A DNA stretch of 64,000 nt from contig NZ_CP120679.1 of assembly GCF_029537375.1 (NCBI RefSeq), positions 2,778,001-2,842,000 of the forward strand. Direction: 5' to 3'. Under the pieces are notes generated by a model. It ran no database searches. It was not told where the DNA came from and saw only the letters and a list, made by a program, of their open reading frames with translations. Numbering within the stretch: the first letter of the stretch is position 1; the number at the start of each line of letters is the position of its first letter. The stretch comes from Bacillus sp. HSf4 (GTDB lineage Bacteria; Bacillota; Bacilli; Bacillales; Bacillaceae). The position numbers were made by a program, and so were the translations under genes. Positions 26,363-35,884 of this stretch are shown here, piece after piece.

Positions 26363-26602
26363 CCCCTCCCTTTCCGCCATATTATCGTGCAAGTTCCGTG
26401 CCAGTTGCCAAAACTCCATTTCAGCCTCCCATATTTTCAGGGAACATGAGCAACAACGATTCCGGCCAGGCGGATTTTTCCGCTTTTACGGAAAAAAAGA
26501 AAGCTCTTTTTTAGAGCTTTTCTCATCTCCTTCCCGGGACGGCAATAAAAGCAATCCGGTCACCAAGCCCTCTCTCGAGCCCCTTATTCGTCGGAAGCCG
26601 CT

Positions 26603-26632
26603 AAAAAACCTCCCGTACATACACGAGAGGCC
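26603..26632 (-). terminator. Terminator of the phoB-lipoprotein operon
   Basis: CCTCCCGTA pairs with CACGAGAGG, including one G-T pair. It lies just past the lipoprotein stop, with A-rich DNA to its left (T-rich on the minus strand). Confidence 0.65.
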
Positions 26633-26636
26633 GTCA

Positions 26637-27344
26637 TTAAAACTCAATTTTAATTTTTTGCGAATCACTGATTTTCTTGTGGTTTTTATCAAAAACGTCA
26701 CTCGTGGTGATCTCGATCCACTTCAAATCCTTTGTCTTCTTGTTGTCTTCTGCTTCCTTGTGATGCCCGTGTCCGCTTGCTGTGTTAACGATAAAACCTA
26801 AGTTTCCGGCTTTTGCAGCGCCGCCTTCTAATTCTCCATTTAACTCCTCAAGGTAAATATCCTTTTGCCAATCAAAGGTTTCACCTGTGTTTGTTTTCAG
26901 TAATGCAATTGGTGCAAAATTCACTTTCTCAGAAGACTTGTTTTTGATTTCAACGAAAACCTTAACGAAATCAAACTCCTCATCATGTGTCAACACGTGA
27001 AAATAATCAATCATGCTGTAATCCGGACGTAGGTGAATCAGCTTCATGTTTCTTACGGTTAATTCGATTGCTCCGATGTCATATGTTTTGTTCACGTTTT
27101 TGATATCTTTTAAAACGGCTTCACCTTTGTCATCAGCAAATGTTTGATTAACCTTTTCTAAAGACCTGTCATCTGTAACTTGCGGATTAGGCTGGTACTC
27201 ATTTATTTGCCTGTCTGCTTGAGCTGAAACGTTCTGCGTTTTGACTTCTGCTGTTTGGCCGCCGCCTGTATTGTTATGGCCGGCGTTTGATGAGCAGCCG
27301 GCAAGCATCATGATCGAAAAAAAGATGAAAAGAGCCTTTCTCAC
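26637..27344 (-). CDS. Secreted lipoprotein downstream of alkaline phosphatase (DUF4352-like)
   Basis: I prefer the GTG at 27342-27344 (VRKALFIFFSIMMLAGC) because GGAGG stands eight bases before it. The ATG 15 bases upstream would contain its own ribosome site. The lipid Cys is in LAGC. The mature part has an immunoglobulin-like DUF4352-style beta domain (KVFVEIKNKSSEKVNFAPI). A His-rich GHGHHKE segment is visible. It lies 50-70 bases after the alkaline phosphatase gene, so it may be Pho-regulated. Function unknown. Confidence 0.75.
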   Translation of the reverse strand: MRKALFIFFSIMMLAGCSSNAGHNNTGGGQTAEVKTQNVSAQADRQINEYQPNPQVTDDRSLEKVNQTFADDKGEAVLKDIKNVNKTYDIGAIELTVRNMKLIHLRPDYSMIDYFHVLTHDEEFDFVKVFVEIKNKSSEKVNFAPIALLKTNTGETFDWQKDIYLEELNGELEGGAAKAGNLGFIVNTASGHGHHKEAEDNKKTKDLKWIEITTSDVFDKNHKKISDSQKIKIEF

Positions 27345-27412
27345 CTTAATGGCCTCCATTCAAAATAGAGATCCCGTCACTTCATACAAGCAACGGGACA
27401 CCTTGTATTCTC

Positions 27413-28801
27413 TTACTTATCGTTAATCTTGATTTTGTATTGTAAAGCATCAAAAACATTTTTGGCGATTTCAGTGTTATCGATTTGCCCGGCAAATGTC
27501 TCGCTTGACGGTCCGTATGCATAGACAGGAACATCTTCACCTGTATGTCCGCTCGTTGTCCAACCGGTGTGAGAGCGCTTGTTGAAAATGTCTTCAATCG
27601 CATTGTCGATATCAAGCACTTTCTTCGATTTGGCTGCTTCTTCAACCGATTGAATTTCCCCTTTCGTTAAGGCTAACTTTTTTTGATCAATATATGTCTT
27701 TAATGTTTTTTCCACATCCGCACCGCCGGCGATTTTTTCTGCCATAAAGTCAGGCGTGCGCTTTGCGGCTTTAATCGGTTCACTGAACCAGTTGTAGATG
27801 CCGTCTGCACCGATGGAGTATCCGCCGGTTGAGTGGTCAGCTGTTGCGACAACCAATGTATGCTTGTCTTTTTTGGCGAACTCAAGAGCCGCCTTATAAG
27901 CTTGTTCGAAGTCTTCCATTTCACTCATCGCGCCGACAATATCATTGTCATGGCCCGCCCAGTCAATCTGGCTGCCTTCAATCATAAGGAAGAATCCGTC
28001 TTTATCCTTGCTTAATTTTTTAATCGCTGTGTTTGTCATATCTTTTAATGAAGGAATATCCTTCGTGCGGTCCATTTTTTTAGGCAGGCCGCCGTCAGCG
28101 AATAGGCCGAGAACTTGGCTGTCTTTATTTTTCAGCATGTCCTTGCGGTTATCCACATAGCTGTATCCCGCTTTTTTGAATTCCTTGATCAAATTGCGGT
28201 CCTTACGGTCAAAATTGCTTTTTCCACCGCCTAAAAGGACATCGATTTTGTGCTTGCCGTTTACCATTTCATCAAAATAATCATCGGCAATTGCGTTCAT
28301 ATTTTTCCGGCTGTGGTCATGTGAACCGAAAGAAGCCGGAGTGGCATGTGTAATTTCTGAAGTGGCCACAAGTCCTGTTGATTTCCCTTTTTCTTTTGCC
28401 GCTTCAAGAACGGTTTTGGCCTCCGACCCGTCGTTATCCACCGCAATGGCGTTATTGTATGTTTTAATTCCCGCAGACATGGCCGTTGCCGCAGCTGCAG
28501 AATCCGTCACATTTTGCTCAGGGTCTTCGGGGTAAGTCGTTTGCTGGCCGACAAGATATTGGTCAAAAGCCGTAGGCTCCACAGCCTTTGTCTTTTTATT
28601 ATCCTTTAAGTAGCGATAAGCGGATGTATACGACACACCCATGCCATCACCGATTAGAACGATGACATTTTTAATGTCATTTTGCTTCCCCTTCTTCTTT
28701 TCTTGAGCGCTGGCTTCAAGCACACTGCCGCTTGCTAAGCTGCTGAACGCAATAGATGATAAAACCGCGATAGGCAGTAATTTCTTCGGGAATTTTTTCA
28801 A
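27413..28801 (-). CDS. phoB: Alkaline phosphatase, secreted (PhoB/PhoA type)
   Basis: The 462 residues start with TTG behind AGGAGG. There is a signal peptide (LLPIAVLSSIAFSSLASG...ASA). Metal and catalytic motifs are complete: LIGDGMGVS, VTDSAAAATAM (nucleophile Ser), SHDH, EGSQIDWAGHDND, TADHSTGGY and SGHTGEDVPVYAYGP. It releases phosphate from esters outside the cell. A Pho box overlaps its promoter, so it is induced by phosphate starvation through PhoPR. Confidence 0.95.
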   Translation of the reverse strand: MKKFPKKLLPIAVLSSIAFSSLASGSVLEASAQEKKKGKQNDIKNVIVLIGDGMGVSYTSAYRYLKDNKKTKAVEPTAFDQYLVGQQTTYPEDPEQNVTDSAAAATAMSAGIKTYNNAIAVDNDGSEAKTVLEAAKEKGKSTGLVATSEITHATPASFGSHDHSRKNMNAIADDYFDEMVNGKHKIDVLLGGGKSNFDRKDRNLIKEFKKAGYSYVDNRKDMLKNKDSQVLGLFADGGLPKKMDRTKDIPSLKDMTNTAIKKLSKDKDGFFLMIEGSQIDWAGHDNDIVGAMSEMEDFEQAYKAALEFAKKDKHTLVVATADHSTGGYSIGADGIYNWFSEPIKAAKRTPDFMAEKIAGGADVEKTLKTYIDQKKLALTKGEIQSVEEAAKSKKVLDIDNAIEDIFNKRSHTGWTTSGHTGEDVPVYAYGPSSETFAGQIDNTEIAKNVFDALQYKIKINDK

Positions 28802-28846
28802 CTGGATAACCTCCTAAAAATATATGAATCTCAGGGTGACAACCCT

Positions 28847-28889
28847 ATTATATTTTTAAAGTATTAAGTTCATATTAATCGTTTATAAA
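28847..28889 (-). promoter_or_regulatory. PhoP box and -10 of the alkaline phosphatase promoter
   Basis: On the minus strand three TT(T/A)ATA hexamers are spaced by five bases (TTTATA 28884-28889, TTAATA 28873-28878, TTAATA 28862-28867), followed by a consensus TATAAT -10 (28847-28852). This is the standard Bacillus PhoP activation layout. Confidence 0.75.
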
Positions 28890-29105
28890 GATTGGATTTA
28901 CAAGATGAGAAACGCGGACAAATTATGTAAAGGAAGCGGGATGGTGGTTTGCGAATCCTGACCTTCCATTCTCTATCACTTTCATGTAAACGAAATGTCT
29001 TCTTTTTTACATCCAAACCTAACTCTGTCTTCATGCAGGAAATTTAAAAATCTAAAACAGGATCTTTAAATGTTTTGCTAGAAACCCAATGTCTATATTC
29101 TTACA
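28890..29105. other. Intergenic region between divergent phoB and nik-like operons
   Basis: No gene is visible. The two control regions occupy its ends. Confidence 0.5.
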
Positions 29106-29148
29106 TTGACAAGAATATGCTTCCTCCTTAAAATGAAAATGATTATCA
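29106..29148 (+). promoter_or_regulatory. Promoter with overlapping Fur box upstream of the nik-like operon
   Basis: TTGACA (29106-29111), 17 bases, TAAAAT (29129-29134). The 7-1-7 element TGAAAATGATTATCA (29134-29148) differs from the Bacillus Fur consensus at one position. The overlap with the -10 predicts iron-dependent repression. Confidence 0.8.
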
Positions 29149-29172
29149 ACATCATTCAGGAGGAAACTATGC

Positions 29173-30792
29173 ATGTTTAGCGGAAGGATTAGTTTGAAAA
29201 TTAAAATTACTTTCTTATCGATACTCGTCTTTTCAATCTTATTAGCTGGATGTACAAACGCAGAAAATTCAACAGAGACGAAAGATCATAACAATATGAT
29301 CACAATGGCTTGGCCAAGAGATATAGGCGAACTGAATCCCCATGTCTATAATCCTTCTCAATTGTTTGCCCAGTCGATGGTATATGAACCTTTGGTCACT
29401 TATGAAGCGGGCGGAAAGCTTAAACCGCATTTAGCAAAATCATGGGATATATCTGATGACGGCAAAGTGTATACGTTTCATTTGCGTAAGGATGTCAAAT
29501 TTTCAGATGGAACAGCGTTTAATGCAAAAATCGTGAAAAGGAATGTTGATTCCATTTTAAAACATACAGAGCTGCACAGCTGGTTGGGGTTTATCACAAA
29601 AATAGCTCAAACGGAAGTGATCGATGATCATACATTTCAATTGACGCTGACTGAACCATATTACCCAACCATTCAGGAGCTGGCAGTTGTTCGGCCGGTT
29701 CGGTTTTTAGGAGAAGCTGGATTCCCTAAGGATGGCGATACATCAAAAGGTGTCGAAAAACCGGTGGGAACGGGTCCATGGGTATTGGAAGAGTATAAAG
29801 CTGATGAATATGCGGTTTTTAAACGCAATGAACATTATTGGGGCGAAAAGCCAAAAGTCGAGAAAATCAAGGTGAAAGTCATCCCAGACGCAGAAACAAG
29901 GGTGCTGGCATTTGAAAAAGGTGAACTGGACCTCATTTACGGTGAAGGCGTCATCAGTTTGGATGCATACAAGCAGCTGCAATCGACAGGTAAATATGAA
30001 ACAAGCCTTTCTGAACCAGTGGCGACGAGACAGCTTGTCATGAATACGAAAAAAGAACAGCTTTCAGATGAACGGGTGCGCCAAGCCCTTCATTATGGTT
30101 TTAATAAAGACGCCATGGTCGAAGGTATCACCTCAGGGTTAGAAGAAAAAGCAGATTATATTTTGCCGACAACCTTCCCATACACGTCTGATATTGATGT
30201 AAAACCAGTAAAATATGATATTGAAAAAGCGAAAGAGCTGTTAGATGCTGCAGGCTGGAAGCTTTCGAACGGAAAGACGGTGCGTGAGAAAGACGGAAAG
30301 CCGCTTGAATTTAGTTTAATGTATGATTCAGCAGAATCCATTCAAAAAACAATGGCAGAAACCCTGCAAGCAGAATGGGCAGCGATCGGGGTAAAGTTGA
30401 ATCTTGAAGGAGTAGAATTGGCAACTCAAGTAAAACGGTTTAAAGCGAATGAGTTTGATATGAACTTCTTTAGCAACTATGGTGCGCCTTATGACCCGCA
30501 TACATTTTTAAACATTGTCGCGTCAAAAGGATTTGGATTTAATGAAGCGATCTCAGCCTATCCAAACAAAGAGAAGTTATTGAAGCAGATGTCAAAGGTC
30601 CCTCAAACAACTGATGCAAAAGAGCGGCAAGAGCTTTATTCATCTATTTTAAAATCTCTTCAAGAACAAGGAGCCATCGTTCCGATCTCTTATATTAAAA
30701 AGACAGCGATCTATCAAAAGAATATCACCAACTTTACTTTCCCTGCTAACCGTGACGAACATCCGTTTACAGGTATTCGCATTAAGCAGTAG
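29173..30792 (+). CDS. nikA: Nickel/metallophore-type ABC importer, substrate-binding lipoprotein
   Basis: The 539 residues have a lipoprotein signal (FSILLAGC) and the OppA/NikA fold: MITMAWPRDIGELNPHVYNP, LTYEAGGKLKPHLAKSWD-like text, KDVKFSDGTAFNA and EKPVGTGPW. The NPHxY motif and overall form match nickel/cobalt-type members (NikA, CntA). It is the first gene of a five-gene operon, behind AGGAGGAAA. A Fur box suggests that metal-chelates made or used in low iron are the cargo. No nicotianamine-like synthase gene is near. Confidence 0.82.
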   Translation: MFSGRISLKIKITFLSILVFSILLAGCTNAENSTETKDHNNMITMAWPRDIGELNPHVYNPSQLFAQSMVYEPLVTYEAGGKLKPHLAKSWDISDDGKVYTFHLRKDVKFSDGTAFNAKIVKRNVDSILKHTELHSWLGFITKIAQTEVIDDHTFQLTLTEPYYPTIQELAVVRPVRFLGEAGFPKDGDTSKGVEKPVGTGPWVLEEYKADEYAVFKRNEHYWGEKPKVEKIKVKVIPDAETRVLAFEKGELDLIYGEGVISLDAYKQLQSTGKYETSLSEPVATRQLVMNTKKEQLSDERVRQALHYGFNKDAMVEGITSGLEEKADYILPTTFPYTSDIDVKPVKYDIEKAKELLDAAGWKLSNGKTVREKDGKPLEFSLMYDSAESIQKTMAETLQAEWAAIGVKLNLEGVELATQVKRFKANEFDMNFFSNYGAPYDPHTFLNIVASKGFGFNEAISAYPNKEKLLKQMSKVPQTTDAKERQELYSSILKSLQEQGAIVPISYIKKTAIYQKNITNFTFPANRDEHPFTGIRIKQ

Positions 30793-30801
30793 GAGGTTTT
30801 T

Positions 30802-31746
30802 ATGGGCAACTATATATTGAAACGAATCATATCCATTATTCCAGTGTTTCTTTTAGCTGCGCTTTTGACAACTGGAATGATTCATCTCTCACCTGTTGAC
30901 CCAGCTGAAGCGTATTTAGCCGCAGCGCATATTCAGCCAACCGATGAAATTTTAGCGCAAAAAAGGCATGAGTTTGGCCTAGATCAACCATTCTTTATTC
31001 AATATGTCAACTCTATTTTGAAGATATGCCAATTCGATTTTGGCATATCTTATGTTTCGAATCAGCCGGTTTGGGACGAGGTTGCACTCAGAATACCAGC
31101 AACGATCGAGCTTGCGCTTGGGAGTTTATTGATCGCGGTGCTTGTCAGTGTCCCTCTCGGCTTCTTTGCGGGAATCAAAAGAAATGGGGCAATTGATCAT
31201 ATCAGTCGCTTCATTTCCTTTTTCGGAGCATCCATTCCGACCTTTTGGTTAGGGTATATGTTGGTTTTTTTCTTTTCTGTTCAATTAGATCTTTTTCCTG
31301 TAGAGGGAATTGGGACTTGGCAGCACCTCGTACTGCCGTCAATGACGTTGGCGCTTCCTTTAATTGCGATGTATACAAGGCTTTTGCGCGCCAGCGTGAT
31401 TGAAAACTTGCAAGAACCATATGTACAATTCGCACGAATCAGAGGACTGAAGAATCAACACATATTGGCCAAGCATGTGTTGAGAATGGCCATTTCTCCG
31501 ATGATTACAGGACTGGGAATGAATCTTGGGAAGCTGCTTACCGGAACCATTATTGTTGAGGTGGTTTTTTCTTGGCCTGGCTTTGGCCGCTATTTTATTG
31601 AGGCGATTTTCAATCGCGACATCCCTGTCATTCAATGTTATGTGTTCATAGCAGCCACCTTATTTATATTGAGCAGCTTAATCGTTGATCTGATTCAAAT
31701 GTATATTGATCCGCGCATTTCGAGGAAAGAAGGACAGCATCGATGA
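30802..31746 (+). CDS. nikB: Nickel/metallophore-type ABC importer, permease 1
   Basis: The 314 residues form a DppB/NikB permease with about six membrane segments and a binding-protein-dependent transport signature (RIRGLKNQHILAKHVLRMA). It starts ten bases after the binding protein gene and overlaps the second permease by four bases. Confidence 0.85.
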   Translation: MGNYILKRIISIIPVFLLAALLTTGMIHLSPVDPAEAYLAAAHIQPTDEILAQKRHEFGLDQPFFIQYVNSILKICQFDFGISYVSNQPVWDEVALRIPATIELALGSLLIAVLVSVPLGFFAGIKRNGAIDHISRFISFFGASIPTFWLGYMLVFFFSVQLDLFPVEGIGTWQHLVLPSMTLALPLIAMYTRLLRASVIENLQEPYVQFARIRGLKNQHILAKHVLRMAISPMITGLGMNLGKLLTGTIIVEVVFSWPGFGRYFIEAIFNRDIPVIQCYVFIAATLFILSSLIVDLIQMYIDPRISRKEGQHR

Positions 31747-32573
31747 TCACAAGCATACGCAGAATATACAAAGGTCAAAACGTGATAACGGCATGTATCA
31801 TCATATTATCCATTCTGTTTATCATCGCTGTATTTGCCCCCTGGATTGCGCCGCATAACCCAGTTGCTGTTCATTTGGCTTATAAGCTGCAGCCTCCGTC
31901 CTGGACGTTTCCTTTAGGAACCGATCATTTAGGAAGATGCAACTTATCCCGCCTTTTGTATGGCGCACGGATTTCTCTGGGGTTTGCGATGCTCATTTTT
32001 ATTTCCTCCCTGGTTATCGGTCTCATTGTCGGTACGATTTCAGGGTATAAAGGCGGCTGGATTGATCAACTGTTAATGAGACTTTGTGATGGTGTGATGG
32101 CTTTTCCGAACTTAATTTTAGTTCTTGGTCTTGTGGGCATATTCGGACCTGGACTTCCTCAAGTCATTCTTGCCCTCATCCTTGTGCAATGGGTCTATTA
32201 TGCAAGAATCTTTAGAGGAGTGGTGCTAAGTCTGAAAGAGAAGAACTTTATTGCGGCTGCAAAAATCAACGGATCTTCGCAGTGGAAGATTATTAAAAAC
32301 CATATCATTCCCAATGTGCTCCCCCCTCTCGTCGTTATGGGTACATTGGAGATGGGCTGGGCGATTATGGATATATCCGCTATGTCGTTTCTTGGATTGG
32401 GGGTTCAGCCTCCGGCGGCTGAATGGGGAGCGATGATTCATGAAGGTAAATCGTATATTCGGACGAACCCTGAGTTGATGATTTATCCAGGGATGATGAT
32501 CATGATTGTCGTTGTGACGTTCAATTTATTGGGCGAAACCTTATCAGAAAAATACGGAATCAAACGTCGATAA
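31743..32573 (+). CDS. nikC: Nickel/metallophore-type ABC importer, permease 2
   Basis: The 276 residues form a DppC/NikC permease (PLGTDHLGRCNLSRLLYGAR near the N-terminus; AAKINGSSQWKIIKNHIIPN as ATPase-coupling loop). The usual Asp in GTDxxGRD is Cys here (GRCNLS). It forms the membrane channel with permease 1. Confidence 0.85.
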   Translation: MITSIRRIYKGQNVITACIIILSILFIIAVFAPWIAPHNPVAVHLAYKLQPPSWTFPLGTDHLGRCNLSRLLYGARISLGFAMLIFISSLVIGLIVGTISGYKGGWIDQLLMRLCDGVMAFPNLILVLGLVGIFGPGLPQVILALILVQWVYYARIFRGVVLSLKEKNFIAAAKINGSSQWKIIKNHIIPNVLPPLVVMGTLEMGWAIMDISAMSFLGLGVQPPAAEWGAMIHEGKSYIRTNPELMIYPGMMIMIVVVTFNLLGETLSEKYGIKRR

Positions 32574-32581
32574 TAAAAGGA

Positions 32582-33409
32582 ATGAGGAAGTTGGGAACAG
32601 AACAATCACCGGTGCTGAAAGTGAGAGATTTACATGTCCAGACCAAAACGCCAAAAGGCGCTTCTACCCTCGTGCAAGACATCAATTTCGACCTGAAGCG
32701 CGGCCAAGTCTTCGGTCTGATTGGCGAGAGCGGATGTGGAAAAACGGTCACAAGCATGTCTATTCTTCAAATACACGATCAAAAAACAACCAAGGTGGAA
32801 GGAAGTATCGGATTACAAGGTCGAGAACTGAACGGATTAACAGATAAGGATATGCGTAAAATCCGCGGCAAAGATATTGCCTACATTATGCAAAATCCGA
32901 TGAACGCTTTCACACCCGTTTTCACGATTGGTCAGCAAATGATCGAAACGATTCGCTCCCATACGTCACTCACAAAGAAACAGGCAAAAGAGCTTGCAAT
33001 CGAAGCATTGCATGATATGAACTTACCCGCTCCTCTTAAGCTTTTAAAATCTTATCCTTTTCAATTAAGCGGGGGAATGCTTCAACGGGTTATGATTGCA
33101 ATCGCTGTATGCATGCATCCAGCCATTCTCATAGCGGATGAGCCCACCACTGCACTGGACGTGAATAATCAAAAGACAGTGCTGAAACATTTAAACGACA
33201 TGCGTTCTAAATTTGGAACAGCGATTTTGCTCATATCTCATGATTTAGGAGTCATTGCTGAAATGGCAGATGAAGTCGCTGTGATGCAGTATGGAAGAAT
33301 CGTAGAAAAAGCAGATGTGTTTCAGCTGTTTGATGCACCAAAGCATGACTATACAAAGAAGCTGTTAAATGCACGTATGACCTTGCCAATTGCTATTGGG
33401 TCAATTTAA
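32582..33409 (+). CDS. nikD: Nickel/metallophore-type ABC importer, ATPase 1
   Basis: The 275 residues have Walker A GESGCGKTVTSMS, the Q-loop in IMQNPMNAF, signature LSGGMLQRV, Walker B ILIADEPTTALD and the switch His in LISHDLG. It is an OppD-type ATPase that powers uptake. Confidence 0.88.
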   Translation: MRKLGTEQSPVLKVRDLHVQTKTPKGASTLVQDINFDLKRGQVFGLIGESGCGKTVTSMSILQIHDQKTTKVEGSIGLQGRELNGLTDKDMRKIRGKDIAYIMQNPMNAFTPVFTIGQQMIETIRSHTSLTKKQAKELAIEALHDMNLPAPLKLLKSYPFQLSGGMLQRVMIAIAVCMHPAILIADEPTTALDVNNQKTVLKHLNDMRSKFGTAILLISHDLGVIAEMADEVAVMQYGRIVEKADVFQLFDAPKHDYTKKLLNARMTLPIAIGSI

Positions 33410-33440
33410 CAAAAGATCGGCATTTTAATGGGGTGAACAA

Positions 33441-34262
33441 GTGAGTTTATTACAAGTGAAGGAAGTCACTCATCGTTATGCGGAGCGTTCATTGTTCAAA
33501 TGGAAATTTCAGTCTAAACAAGTCCTTTCCGATGTCAGCTTTTCGATTGAGAAGGGCACATGCTTAGGCATGATTGGGCCAAGCGGGGCTGGTAAGAGTA
33601 CATTGGGAAGAGTGCTGCTTGGTTTAGAGCGGCCGCAATCAGGTCAAATCCTTTTCCAAGGCCATGATGTATATCAAGCAGATCAATCGATCCGCCGCAA
33701 AATTCGCCGCGACCTTCAAGCCGTCTTTCAGGATTCATACTCGGCCGTCAATCCGCGAATGACGGCGGAACGGATTATTGCAGAACCATTAGAAAACTAT
33801 GAAACTCTCACCATCTCAGAGCAAAGGCGAACCATTATCGAGCTGCTGGAACGAGTCGGCTTGAGTGAAAAGGATTTAACAAAATACCCACACCAATTCA
33901 GCGGCGGTCAATTGCAGCGGATCAATATCGCAAGAGCCATCTCGCTCAAACCGAAGCTGATCGTATTAGACGAATCAGTCAGCAGTCTGGACATGGTGAC
34001 CCAAACGCTCATATTAGATTTGTTAAAAGAGCTCAAAGACGATTTTGGGTTATCGTATTTTTTTATTACGCATGATTTGAAAGCCGCTTATCAATTGAGT
34101 GACACACTAGCTGTATTGGATAAAGGCAAATTAGTTGAGCTTTACGAGTCCAAACATCAGTTTTTTTCGTCAGATCATCCAGCTGTAAAAAAGATGAAAA
34201 GTTCCATACTTGCAGAACACCCGCGCTTTCGTTCGATAGGAACAAAGACGATGCAACAATAG
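33441..34262 (+). CDS. nikE: Nickel/metallophore-type ABC importer, ATPase 2
   Basis: The 273 residues form an OppF-type ATPase: Walker A GPSGAGKSTLGR, Q-loop VFQDSYSAVNPR, signature FSGGQLQRINIARA, Walker B LIVLDESVSSLD, and switch His FITHDLK. GTG start behind GGGGTGAAC. It pairs with ATPase 1, and the operon ends with a strong terminator. Confidence 0.88.
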   Translation: MSLLQVKEVTHRYAERSLFKWKFQSKQVLSDVSFSIEKGTCLGMIGPSGAGKSTLGRVLLGLERPQSGQILFQGHDVYQADQSIRRKIRRDLQAVFQDSYSAVNPRMTAERIIAEPLENYETLTISEQRRTIIELLERVGLSEKDLTKYPHQFSGGQLQRINIARAISLKPKLIVLDESVSSLDMVTQTLILDLLKELKDDFGLSYFFITHDLKAAYQLSDTLAVLDKGKLVELYESKHQFFSSDHPAVKKMKSSILAEHPRFRSIGTKTMQQ

Positions 34263-34434
34263 TTGGTTACTTAGCTTGAGGCGCCGCGAATGATTGGGGG
34301 TGTTACAGCGAACCGGCCCTGCTATATTCCCCTGTGCTTTCCCTTCTGTTTGATCAAGTGGTGCTTTTTTTCCGTTGCGCTGTTTGATCTTTTGTTACCT
34401 GATCATCAGGTGTCTACTGAGTGTTTTCAACCCA

Positions 34435-34468
34435 AATATGAGCCACTTTTAGAAAGGTGGCTCATATT
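34435..34468 (+). terminator. Terminator of the nik-like operon
   Basis: AATATGAGCCAC pairs perfectly with GTGGCTCATATT (12 bp), followed by ATTTTTCATATTTT. Confidence 0.85.
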
Positions 34469-34606
34469 ATTTTTCATATTTTCCCCTGAACACTTTCCCG
34501 CCAAAATTCCCTTTAAAAAACAGCTGACAGGGATACTAAACCTGTGACTCAGCATCAAAGTGCGAGTTGACAGGGCGGTATTCAACACATATCGAAGGAA
34601 CTGTAT

Positions 34607-34620
34607 ATGACAAGTGTCAT
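34607..34620 (+). promoter_or_regulatory. Palindrome upstream of des, candidate DesR site
   Basis: ATGACA-AG-TGTCAT is a perfect palindrome about 90 bases before the des start. A second TCATG-like half-site follows (TATGAAGCATGATG). DesR is known to bind inverted repeats in the des promoter, so this is the best candidate. Confidence 0.55.
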
Positions 34621-34707
34621 GTATGAAGCATGATGTGTGCTACTACAAAGTATGTGTCTCTTAGGCGTATACTTAAGCGAGACACATCAATGAGAGGATA
34701 CTTTACT

Positions 34708-35766
34708 ATGACTGAACAAACCATCGCCCATAAGCAAAAACAGCTGACAAAACAAGTTGCTGCTTTTGCTCTGCCTGATAACAAAAAAAGTCTGATTCAG
34801 CTCTTCAATACGTTTGTCCCTTACTTCGGACTGTGGTTTCTTGCCTATCTCAGCCTCGATGTCTCCTATCTCCTTACTTTAGGATTAACAGTGATTGCCG
34901 CGGGGTTTTTGACGAGAATTTTCATTATTTTTCACGACTGCTGCCATCTCTCCTTTTTCAAACAAAAGCGTTATAACCATATGCTTGGTTTTTTGACAGG
35001 CGTTCTGACGCTATTCCCATACCTTCAATGGCAGCACAGCCATTCGATTCATCATGCGACCAGCAGCAACCTTGACAAACGCGGGACGGGTGACATCTGG
35101 ATGTTGACGGTAAACGAATATAAAGCCGCGCCTCTCCACACAAAAATCGCATACAGACTTTATAGAAATCCGTTTATCATGTTTATTCTCGGACCGATTT
35201 ATGTTTTTCTGATCACAAACCGTTTTAACAAAAAAGGCGCCAGACGGAAAGAGCGTGTGAACACATACCTGACGAACCTTGCAATCGCGGCTTTGGCTGC
35301 TCTGTGCTGTGTCATCTTTGGCTGGCAATCGTTTTTGCTCGTGCAAGGTCCGATCTTTCTGATCTCCGGTTCAATCGGCGTTTGGCTGTTTTATGTTCAG
35401 CATACATTTGAAGATTCTTATTTTGAAGCGGATGAAAACTGGAGCTACGTTCAGGCCGCGGTAGAAGGAAGTTCATTTTATCAACTTCCGAAACTGCTTC
35501 AATGGCTGACAGGCAATATCGGGTACCACCACGTTCACCATCTGAGTCCAAAGGTGCCCAACTATAAACTTGAAGCAGCTCATGAACAGCACGAACCATT
35601 AAAAAACGTCCCGACAATCACCTTAAAAACAAGCCTGCAATCACTCGCCTTCCGCCTTTGGGATGAAGAGAAAAAGCAATTTGTGACATTTCGGGATATC
35701 AAACAAATACCGATCCACCTTCCGCCTGATTCTATAGAAAGACAGAAGCTGCGGAAAAACGCCTGA
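34708..35766 (+). CDS. des: Delta-5 acyl-lipid desaturase
   Basis: I start at ATG 34708 (MTEQTIAHKQKQLTKQ), which has GAGAGGA nearby and matches the B. subtilis N-terminus. The 352 residues carry three His boxes: HDCCH, HSIHHATS (HxxHH) and HHVHHLSP (HxxHH), which bind the di-iron centre. Four or more membrane segments are present. It introduces a double bond into acyl chains of membrane lipids after cold shock and is controlled by DesK-DesR, encoded just downstream. Confidence 0.95.
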   Translation: MTEQTIAHKQKQLTKQVAAFALPDNKKSLIQLFNTFVPYFGLWFLAYLSLDVSYLLTLGLTVIAAGFLTRIFIIFHDCCHLSFFKQKRYNHMLGFLTGVLTLFPYLQWQHSHSIHHATSSNLDKRGTGDIWMLTVNEYKAAPLHTKIAYRLYRNPFIMFILGPIYVFLITNRFNKKGARRKERVNTYLTNLAIAALAALCCVIFGWQSFLLVQGPIFLISGSIGVWLFYVQHTFEDSYFEADENWSYVQAAVEGSSFYQLPKLLQWLTGNIGYHHVHHLSPKVPNYKLEAAHEQHEPLKNVPTITLKTSLQSLAFRLWDEEKKQFVTFRDIKQIPIHLPPDSIERQKLRKNA

Positions 35767-35884
35767 TGAAGAGGAGGTCTTCTTATATCCAAGAAGACTT
35801 CCTTTTTATGGTTCAGTGATGCAATCCGGCTCTGGCAATGGTAAAGTTACTCTTAAGACGAAAAGTTGAAAATGAGGTTATATC

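Noticed and set aside
34290..34547. 85-codon plus-strand frame after nikE
   Set aside because: It spans the nik terminator hairpin and lacks a ribosome site.
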